A DNA stretch of 64,000 nucleotides from Bacillota bacterium (lineage in GTDB: Bacteria > Bacillota > Clostridia > Christensenellales > Aristaeellaceae), in contig JAEYAR010000203.1 of assembly GCA_023404715.1 (NCBI GenBank), positions 13,116-77,115 on the forward strand. The letters are read 5' to 3'. The position numbers and the translations under genes were made by a program. Below the pieces are notes generated by a model, which searched no databases, was not told the DNA's origin, and worked only from the letters and a program-made list of their open reading frames with translations. Each line of letters starts with the position of its first letter. Positions within the stretch are counted from its first letter, which is position 1. Shown in pieces: positions 8,011 through 13,263 of this stretch.

Positions 8011-8386
8011 TCGATTGCCTCCTCAACTGATCTTGAAACAGGGCTTGTATCTCTTCCCCGTTCGCCCCTGCCCCCCGGGCCTTGTGGATGGCCTGCGCCA
8101 TAAGCGCCCCGGCCTCGTCAAGCAGATGCTTTTTGATGATGTCGGAGCTCTTCTCTGCGACAAAGCAGCCTTTTCCCTGGACCGTTTGCAGGTAACCTTC
8201 GCTTTCAAGCTCCGTATAGGCGCGATTGACCGTAAGCACCCCAATCTTGAGTTCTTTTGCCAAGGACCTGAGAGACGGCAGCGTATCGCCTGGCGTCAGA
8301 TCGCCGTCTAAAATGGCGTGTACGATCTGGCGCTTGATCTGTTCGTAAATGGGGCCTTCATAGCTGTTTGATATGACGATCTTCAC
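8003..8386 (-). CDS. GntR family regulator, YtrA subfamily
   Basis: 127 residues. An N-terminal winged helix-turn-helix (PIYEQIKRQIVHAILDG, then LPSLRSLAKELKIGVLTVNR and LESEGYLQTVQGKGCFV) is followed by only about 45 helical residues. This short C-terminal part marks the YtrA subfamily, which controls linked ABC operons. It is the first gene of the operon it probably represses. A consensus promoter and a tandem repeat sit directly upstream. Confidence 0.9.
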   Translation of the reverse strand: MKIVISNSYEGPIYEQIKRQIVHAILDGDLTPGDTLPSLRSLAKELKIGVLTVNRAYTELESEGYLQTVQGKGCFVAEKSSDIIKKHLLDEAGALMAQAIHKARGAGANGEEIQALFQDQLRRQSNG

Positions 8387-8408
8387 GGTTCCTCCTCATC
8401 GGTACATT

Positions 8409-8460
8409 GGTGTTATGGTGTTATGTCAATCAGTATAACAGCTGTTCGACGTCCTGTCAA
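8409..8460 (-). promoter_or_regulatory. Promoter and tandem operator of the GntR-ABC operon
   Basis: On the minus strand: TTGACA (8460-8455), 17 bases, TATACT (8437-8432). Just downstream, two abutting 8-mers ATAACACC (plus-strand GGTGTTAT at 8409-8416 and 8417-8424) cover the transcript start, a likely binding site for the GntR regulator. Confidence 0.65.
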
Positions 8461-8610
8461 GTGGGCAAATATCCCTAATAGATTTATGCGCTATTTTCTT
8501 GACAGGAAAAATAAAACAGCCCCCGACGGTTTATTTCGTCCGTCGTTTGCTGTATAATGTGAAAGGGTCAACTGAATATCCGAAAATTACATTTGGAGGG
8601 CTTGGGATAA

Positions 8611-9843
8611 ATGAAGAAAATGTGGAAAACGCTTGCGCTCATCGCCGGCATGTGTGCGATGCTGATGCCGTCGTCCATGCTGGGCGAGGGGGTTGAGAGC
8701 CGCATCGCCGCGCTAAACGCGCTATGCAAGACGCTCGAAACCGGTCATTACAACCTATTTGAGCTGGTGGATGCCGGCGCTTGGGTAGCGAAAAAGGAAG
8801 AAACCGCCGGGAAGGCGCAGGCATTGGGCGACACGGACTTTTCTTATGCGCTGATGGAGCTCGTCGGTTCGCTGCACGATGCGCACACACAGGTCGGCTT
8901 CCGCCCTGAGGAACAGATGCATATGCGCATCCTGCCCGTGCAGGTCTACGGTTTTGACGACGGCCTGCGCTTGCTGGCCGCGCCCGATATGTATGAAGCC
9001 CTGCTGGGTCAGAAGGTCGTCGCGCTGAACAGCATCCCGATAGACGAAGTATACGAGCGCTTCAGCGTATTGCTGAGCTACGACAACGAGGCCTACCGGC
9101 GCAAGATGTTCTCACAATGCTTCGCCAATGTGGATGCGATGCATTACCTGGGCCTCGCCGCGGAGGGGGAACGCATCTCGCTCACGCTAGAGGACGAAAA
9201 CGGCGCGCAAGCGCAGATCGACCTCGAACCGCTCGCGGCCTCGCAGACGCAGGCGATTTCCTATGGCATGGTGCAGCGCAGCGCGACGCCCATCGCCGAG
9301 CAGGCGCGTCAAATTTACCAGACGGCGGAGCTATCCCCCGACGCGCTGCTCATCTCCTACTATAGCTGTCAGGAGGACCCAAACCTTCCTATGGCGGAGT
9401 TTGCCGCGCAGGTAAAGGAACAGATCGCGGGAAAGAACTATGCGCGCGTAATCGTCGATCTACGGTACAATGGCGGCGGCGATTCCAGGGTCTTGGAGCC
9501 CCTGATCGATATGCTGGATGCGGAAAAGACGCAGAAGGGATTTGCGCTCTATACGCTCATCGGAGAAAATACGTTTTCCTCCGCGCTGATGAACGCGGTA
9601 CAATTGAAACGCATCGGCGCAACGCTCGTAGGCCGTCCGTCGGGCGGCAGCGTCAACCACTATGGCGAGTTGCAAAGCGCCGAGCTGGAGGGTCTTCCGC
9701 TCGTCGTCTACTATTCGACCCAGCGCTTTGTGATGGACGCTTCGTACGGCGATGGATCGCTCCTGCCGGATATCACGGTCCCCTTTTTGTTTGAGGACTA
9801 TATGTCGGGCAGGGACGCGGACGTAGAGGCGGCGCTTTCTTAG
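8611..9843 (+). CDS. Secreted S41-like serine peptidase
   Basis: 410 residues. A signal peptide (residues 1 to about 25, KTLALIAGMCAMLMPSSMLG) precedes a domain with a C-terminal processing peptidase-type fold. The core has DLRYNGGGDSRVLEPL at about 284-299, then GENTFSSALMNAVQL, where the serine is the expected nucleophile, and GRPSGGSVNHYGE. No PDZ domain is obvious, so it resembles the S41 peptidases without PDZ. The start follows TTGGAGGGCTTGGGATAA with GGAGGG about 10 bases upstream. TATAAT at 8553-8558 may be its -10. It probably acts outside the cell on peptides; the substrate is unknown. Confidence 0.75.
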   Translation: MKKMWKTLALIAGMCAMLMPSSMLGEGVESRIAALNALCKTLETGHYNLFELVDAGAWVAKKEETAGKAQALGDTDFSYALMELVGSLHDAHTQVGFRPEEQMHMRILPVQVYGFDDGLRLLAAPDMYEALLGQKVVALNSIPIDEVYERFSVLLSYDNEAYRRKMFSQCFANVDAMHYLGLAAEGERISLTLEDENGAQAQIDLEPLAASQTQAISYGMVQRSATPIAEQARQIYQTAELSPDALLISYYSCQEDPNLPMAEFAAQVKEQIAGKNYARVIVDLRYNGGGDSRVLEPLIDMLDAEKTQKGFALYTLIGENTFSSALMNAVQLKRIGATLVGRPSGGSVNHYGELQSAELEGLPLVVYYSTQRFVMDASYGDGSLLPDITVPFLFEDYMSGRDADVEAALS

Positions 9844-9864
9844 GTGGAATGGGCCCATTGCCGT

Positions 9865-10062
9865 TTATTCTGAGATGATTTCCTGCACCCGGCCGACCTG
9901 CCCATCCTCCAACATCACCTTGATACCGTGCGGATGAAAGCTGCTCTTTGTGAGCAGCCGCATGACGATGCCCTCCGTCAGCTTCCCCGTGCGCTGGTCG
10001 GCCTTTAGCACAATTTTGACGCGCGCGCCTGGCTTCACGTCGGCGCGGTTTTGACCATTCAT
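9865..10062 (-). CDS. ywbE: YwbE family protein
   Basis: 65 residues that match YwbE in full: an N-terminal GARVKIVLKADQRTGKLTEG, then LLTKSSFHPHGIKVML and a C-terminal GQVGRVQEI. These are small conserved cytoplasmic proteins of unknown function with a beta-barrel-like pattern. The start at 10062 has AAGGAG at about 7 bases. It is convergent with the S41 peptidase gene. Confidence 0.8.
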   Translation of the reverse strand: MNGQNRADVKPGARVKIVLKADQRTGKLTEGIVMRLLTKSSFHPHGIKVMLEDGQVGRVQEIISE

Positions 10063-10080
10063 CGGTAAGGCTCCTTCATC

Positions 10081-10131
10081 GAACCGTGCCCGACAAAGGG
10101 TACGGTTCCTCCTTTTTGTTTTATTATATCA
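10081..10131 (-). promoter_or_regulatory. Extended -10 promoter and leader hairpin of ywbE
   Basis: The minus strand carries TGATATAAT (10131-10123), an extended -10 without a clear -35. The leader then forms an 11-bp hairpin (10081-10091 with 10098-10108, one G-U pair) ending 19 bases before the start codon. It could affect RNA stability or initiation. Confidence 0.4.
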
Positions 10132-10154
10132 TACCAAAGGGCGGGATTCTATAC

Positions 10155-10186
10155 AAAGGGAGCGGCCTTTGCAGACCGCTCCCTTT
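10155..10186 (-). terminator. Terminator of the DUF1540 gene
   Basis: Perfect 11-bp stem AAAGGGAGCGG (10155-10165) / CCGCTCCCTTT (10176-10186), 15 bases after the DUF1540 stop. Confidence 0.7.
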
Positions 10187-10200
10187 GCGCACGTATCACT

Positions 10201-10371
10201 TTACTTGCAGCATTCGTAGCTGCCGCACATGCTTTCGTCCTTACAACCGTCGTGACAGTTGTTCTTTGCGACGACTTTGATGCTGTCCAGCCCACAAATA
10301 TCCTGCGTGTCGTGATACTTACAGGAACTGACGGAGCAATGGATGCACTGATTATGTCTTTCAGTATGCAT
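10201..10371 (-). CDS. DUF1540 domain protein
   Basis: 56 residues with the DUF1540 spacing of cysteines: CIHCSVSSCKYHD, then CGLDSIKV, CHDGC and a C-terminal CGSYECC. Probably a small metal-binding protein; several family members occur in spore formers. The start at 10371 is 7 bases after GGGGGAGA. The frame extends upstream to 10434 but without a better ribosome-binding site. Divergent from queT. Confidence 0.8.
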   Translation of the reverse strand: MHTERHNQCIHCSVSSCKYHDTQDICGLDSIKVVAKNNCHDGCKDESMCGSYECCK

Positions 10372-10441
10372 TTTGATCTCTCCCCCTTTCTCTGCCCCCA
10401 TAGCATGTCCGCGCTTTGGGCGCGCTATGCGCAAAAAGCGC

Positions 10442-10470
10442 TTGATTTTTTCCGATGGATCGTCTACAAT
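10442..10470 (+). promoter_or_regulatory. Promoter of the preQ1 riboswitch/queT transcript
   Basis: TTGATT (10442-10447), 17 bases, TACAAT (10465-10470). The predicted RNA would start about 18 bases before the aptamer. Confidence 0.6.
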
Positions 10471-10494
10471 AAAACGCGTTTGAAAAACTGCATC

Positions 10495-10534
10495 GGACTG
10501 TTCGAAACCATCCAGTCCTTAAACAAAACTAGGG
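10495..10534 (+). ncRNA. PreQ1-I riboswitch aptamer
   Basis: P1 stem GGACTG (10495-10500) / CAGTCC (10513-10518) encloses a 12-base loop starting TTC and containing ACC. It is followed by an A-rich tail TTAAACAAAACTAGGG. Stem, loop length, the TTC at the loop start and the tail closely match known class I preQ1 aptamers, in which CC of the loop pairs with GG of the tail. It lies upstream of queT, whose family is a classic member of the preQ1 regulon. Confidence 0.75.
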
Positions 10535-10537
10535 ATT

Positions 10538-10561
10538 TGCGCGCGGCGTCGGCCGTGCGCA
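10538..10561 (+). promoter_or_regulatory. Strong hairpin just after the preQ1 aptamer
   Basis: TGCGCGCGGC (10538-10547) pairs fully with GCCGTGCGCA (10552-10561), with one G-U pair and a GTCG tetraloop. No T-run follows directly; TTTTCTTTT appears only at about 10600-10608. It may be part of the expression platform. Confidence 0.5.
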
Positions 10562-10641
10562 TGCGGTCGCGTACGCCGGATGGAGGCGGATGCGGGCGCT
10601 TTTCTTTTGTCGTTTTGCGGCCGATGCAAGGGAGAATGAAG

Positions 10642-11124
10642 ATGAAACGGATGAACACGAAAACCCTTACCCGCGCGGCCGTCATCGCCGCGCTGTACGC
10701 CGTCCTCACCCTCGTGCTCGCGCCCATCAGCTACGGCGCGATGCAGGTGCGCGTCTCCGAGGGCATGACGCTCCTGCCGGTACTCTTCCCCGAGGCCGTG
10801 CCAGCGCTTTTTATCGGCTGCCTGCTGGCGAACATCCTGGGCGGCTGCGCGCTGCCGGATATCGTCTTTGGATCCATCGCCACGCTGCTCGCCGCTATGG
10901 CGACGCGGGCATTGCGCGCAAATAAATGGCTGGCGGCGTTGCCGCCCGTCGTCCTCAACGGCCTGATCGTAGGCGCGCTGGTACACGTATTGTATACGCC
11001 GGAGATTCCGCTGCCGCTTTGCATGCTTTACGTCGCCGTCGGCGAGGCCATCGCATGCTACATCATGGGCATGCTGCTGCTCAAAGGCATGGAGCGGGTG
11101 CCGGAGAGATTGAAGCGGTCGTAG
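10642..11124 (+). CDS. queT: QueT family queuosine-precursor transporter (ECF S component)
   Basis: 160 residues, about six membrane helices: AAVIAALYAVLTLVLAPISYGAMQVR, LLPVLFPEAVPALFIGCLLANILGG, IVFGSIATLLAAMATRAL, WLAALPPVVLNGLIVGALV and a C-terminal pair. The PISYGAMQVRVSE motif is the QueT hallmark. It would act as the substrate-binding membrane subunit of an energy-coupling-factor importer for preQ1 or related queuosine precursors. I chose the ATG at 10642, about 8 bases after GGGAG; alternatives are 10636 and 10651. The long upstream open frame holds the riboswitch and is not coding. Confidence 0.88.
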   Translation: MKRMNTKTLTRAAVIAALYAVLTLVLAPISYGAMQVRVSEGMTLLPVLFPEAVPALFIGCLLANILGGCALPDIVFGSIATLLAAMATRALRANKWLAALPPVVLNGLIVGALVHVLYTPEIPLPLCMLYVAVGEAIACYIMGMLLLKGMERVPERLKRS

Positions 11125-11284
11125 TGCACGGACATAGCGCCTTTAACAATGGTTTTGTAGCGGCTACCCAGTCTGTGATACCGAAATAGGTGCATGCATA
11201 GCCTACATTTGAAAACCTGATCGTTTATAATAGATACGCAAGGGCAAAGGACCGCCCCATAGATCGTTATAAACGGAGGATAAA

Positions 11285-11851
11285 ATGAACACGGAGGACA
11301 GACTTCTTCGGATCGCCGCAAACGCTGCCTTGTCGCAGGAGATTAACGCGATTTGGGAACCCATGATATGGGGCGTGAAGCATATGGACCTGATCCCGAG
11401 GATAATGGGACGGGTCCCCTATGATCAGGGCGAACGGGAAAAGCTCAAAATATTTCTGCTCAATGAAAAAAGGTATGAGCTGTACGTTGCCATGCTATAT
11501 TGCGATAGTGCAGAAAGAAATCGCGCGGGTAGGGCGGCCTCGGAGGAAAAGAATTTTCCCTCTGCATTCGAGGACGATACGGTTTTCTACCGCATGGCTT
11601 ATGGACAGTTGCACACCTTTTTGCGATGGTGCGATGCGGATGATGAAAGCGCCTTGGTCGAAAAAGCCTCCGCGTTGGATCTATACCACCTGTGCTATAT
11701 CGCCATTGCTGTCGGTTATGGGAAGATGGCCTTCGCGCTTATCTTCAATATGGATAGAGGTCCCACGCCAGGGGGCCGAAGTCGAGGTCGCCCAGTGGGC
11801 GGAAAGCCGAGACGGAAGGCCAATGAGCCGCAGAGCACCGCGAAGCGATAA
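11285..11851 (+). CDS. Unknown family protein, copy 1, probably with altered C-terminus
   Basis: 188 residues, cytoplasmic, no recognised domain. It is clearly homologous to the protein at 17380-18006. Both share an EP..W..K region, then IMG..P.D, a K..LL.E.RYEL...ML..D block and GQL..FL.WCD..D.SA...K.SAL ending in GY. The match stops near residue 155. The last 33 residues (GGRSRGRPVGGKPRRK and on) are basic, GC-rich and unlike copy 2, as if a repeat element had replaced the true end. The start follows AACGGAGG, and a TATAAT lies at 11226-11231. Function unknown. Confidence 0.6.
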   Translation: MNTEDRLLRIAANAALSQEINAIWEPMIWGVKHMDLIPRIMGRVPYDQGEREKLKIFLLNEKRYELYVAMLYCDSAERNRAGRAASEEKNFPSAFEDDTVFYRMAYGQLHTFLRWCDADDESALVEKASALDLYHLCYIAIAVGYGKMAFALIFNMDRGPTPGGRSRGRPVGGKPRRKANEPQSTAKR

Positions 11852-11934
11852 GGGAGGCCGAACGACCGAATAGCGGCGCGCGATTTGGAAAATGCAAAAA
11901 TGTTTTTGATCGATAAAAGAACCGCGCCGTATGC

Positions 11935-11963
11935 TTGACAGACGGCGCGGGGCGTCGTACAAT
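11935..11963 (+). promoter_or_regulatory. Promoter of candidate antitoxin RNA
   Basis: TTGACA (11935-11940), 17 bases, TACAAT (11958-11963). No coding frame follows; the transcript would reach the shared hairpin at 12015-12064. Confidence 0.7.
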
Positions 11964-11969
11964 GTAGGC

Positions 11970-12064
11970 AGGAAGGTTGGCCGCCTTTATCGGATTGCTC
12001 CGCGAGCAGTTTCAAACAGAAAACCGCCCAATACAGGGTAGCAGCCTGTGGGCGGTTTTCTGTT
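11970..12064 (+). ncRNA. Candidate antisense RNA of a type I toxin-antitoxin locus
   Basis: A strong promoter at 11935-11963 and a strong intrinsic terminator ending at 12064 define a roughly 95-base RNA with no ribosome-binding site or frame. Its 3' half is complementary to the 3' end of the convergent toxin mRNA. The design matches type I loci in which the two RNAs overlap at their 3' ends (for example txpA/RatA). The transcript start is inferred from the promoter. Confidence 0.5.
12015..12064. terminator. Shared bidirectional terminator of the toxin-antitoxin locus
   Basis: AACAGAAAACCGCCCA (12015-12030) pairs perfectly with TGGGCGGTTTTCTGTT (12049-12064). An inner CAGG/CCTG pair tops the stem. 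It ends in TTTTCTGTT on either strand. The toxin stop codon (12065-12063) overlaps the base of the stem. Confidence 0.8.
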
Positions 12065-12134
12065 ACTTATCCTTTTTGAGTAGTAATACTACAAGGGATA
12101 TGAGAAAGATTGAAAGCATTTCAAAATCACTCAT
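12063..12134 (-). CDS. Candidate holin-like type I toxin peptide (23 residues)
   Basis: ATG 12134-12132 to TAA 12065-12063. The peptide begins MSDFEMLSIFLISLVVLLL and ends in a charged KKDK tail: a short polar head, one membrane helix and a lysine tail, as in the small holin-like toxins of Firmicutes. The upstream GGGGTGATCTC matches the extended anti-Shine-Dalgarno complement, as often seen in type I toxins. It has its own promoter and leads into the hairpin shared with a convergent RNA. It would insert in the membrane. Toxicity is inferred from form and layout. Confidence 0.55.
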   Translation of the reverse strand: MSDFEMLSIFLISLVVLLLKKDK

Positions 12135-12205
12135 GAGATCACCCCGCTTTCGTACGACGTCTCGCGGGGGATTCCGCTTGCAAGCACCTTCCTGCCTACG
12201 TTATT

Positions 12206-12234
12206 ATCATATCATGCTGCCTTTGCATTTGCAA
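12206..12234 (-). promoter_or_regulatory. Promoter of the toxin mRNA
   Basis: Minus strand TTGCAA (12234-12229), 17 bases, TATGAT (12211-12206). The initial transcribed region carries GTAGGCAGGAAGGT (12199-12186), identical to the start of the convergent RNA (11964-11977). Confidence 0.6.
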
Positions 12235-12268
12235 GGCAGATTTTAGTTTATTGCACGATGTCCGGGAC

Positions 12269-12376
12269 GTATGCGGCCTGCAGGTCGCATACCCTTGGAC
12301 TCAGCAAGAGCGCGTCCTCACGTCGGGCGTGCCCGCGTATCACACTGGGCTACGGGCGGGCGACCCAAGGTCGCCC
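12269..12376. repeat. REP-like palindromic hairpins in a gene-free stretch
   Basis: From 11852 to 12561 the only gene-like content is the toxin-antitoxin locus. Beyond it lie two hairpins: GTATGCG...CGCATAC around CCTGCAGG (12269-12292, palindromic over 24 bases with one G-U) and GGGCGACC CAA GGTCGCCC (12358-12376). Such GC-rich palindromes resemble dispersed intergenic repeats. No frame crosses them convincingly. Confidence 0.4.
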
Positions 12377-12472
12377 CTACTATATCATGTCATCTAAAAC
12401 CTCACAAGCGAGAAATAAGATGATATTCGTTTTTCTCTGCCAACGAAATACGCTGGGTCAGTAAGCTTTGGG

Positions 12473-12532
12473 TTGACTTTCCAGGATTCCGACATATAAT
12501 AAAAACATAAAATCGATTTGTTTTTATGTTTT
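12473..12532 (+). promoter_or_regulatory. Promoter and palindromic operator of the MacB-like operon
   Basis: TTGACT (12473-12478), 16 bases, TATAAT (12495-12500). Directly downstream, AAAACATAAAA (12502-12512) and TTTTATGTTTT (12522-12532) form a perfect 11-bp inverted repeat with 9 bases between. It covers the transcript start and is a likely site for the TetR protein encoded at the end of the operon. Confidence 0.65.
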
Positions 12533-12561
12533 GAACTCCCGATACTGGAAAGGAAATGAGC

Positions 12562-13263
12562 ATGGCTTATATCGCTTTTGAGGACGTATGCAAGGAATAT
12601 CCGACGGCGGGCGAGCCGGTGCGCGCCGCCGATCACGTGAACTTCGAGATCGAGAAGAGCGAGCTGTGCGTGGTGCTGGGGCCCAGCGGCGCGGGCAAGA
12701 CCACCGTGCTCAACCTGCTGGGCGGTATGGACAAGGCGACATCCGGCACGATCGACGTTGGGGGCAAGACGGTCACATCGCTCACCTCGCGCCAATTGAC
12801 GGAATACCGCAGGCTCGACGTCGGCTTTGTATTTCAATTCTACAACCTGATGCCCAATCTGACCGCGCTGGAGAACGTCGAGCTCGCCCAGCAGGTGTGC
12901 CCCAACGCGCTCAGCCCGCGCGAGGTGATGGAGCAGGTGGGCCTGCAGGACCGGATGCATAACTTCCCCGCGCAGCTCTCTGGCGGGGAGCAGCAACGCG
13001 TATCCATCGCGCGGGCGCTGTGCAAAAACCCGGCGCTGCTGCTTTGCGACGAGCCCACGGGCGCGCTCGATTCCAAGACGGGCGTTCAGGTGCTGGCGCT
13101 GCTGTCGAAGCTCTCGAAGGACTTTGGCACGACGGTGGTCATCATAACGCACAACGCCATGATCGCGCCGTTGGCCCGCCGCGTCATTCGCATGAAAAAC
13201 GGCACGATCGAATCTGTCGTACTGAACGATCATCCTGCCAGCGTGGAGGAGATCGCATGGTAA
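12562..13263 (+). CDS. ABC transporter ATP-binding protein (MacB/LolD type)
   Basis: 233 residues. Walker A GPSGAGKTT, the Q-loop FQFYNLMPNLTALEN, signature LSGGEQQRVSIARAL, Walker B LLLCDEPTGALD and H-loop ITHN are all present in the order of LolD/MacB ATPases. It powers the FtsX-type permease whose start it overlaps by 7 bases. I use the ATG at 12562, 8 bases after GGAAAGG; ATG 12556 lies too near the ribosome-binding site. It is the first gene of a four-gene exporter operon. Confidence 0.9.
   Translation: MAYIAFEDVCKEYPTAGEPVRAADHVNFEIEKSELCVVLGPSGAGKTTVLNLLGGMDKATSGTIDVGGKTVTSLTSRQLTEYRRLDVGFVFQFYNLMPNLTALENVELAQQVCPNALSPREVMEQVGLQDRMHNFPAQLSGGEQQRVSIARALCKNPALLLCDEPTGALDSKTGVQVLALLSKLSKDFGTTVVIITHNAMIAPLARRVIRMKNGTIESVVLNDHPASVEEIAW

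Noticed and set aside
10252..10641. Longer N-terminus for queT
   Set aside because: It would translate the promoter, the preQ1 aptamer and the hairpin, and overlaps the divergent DUF1540 gene.
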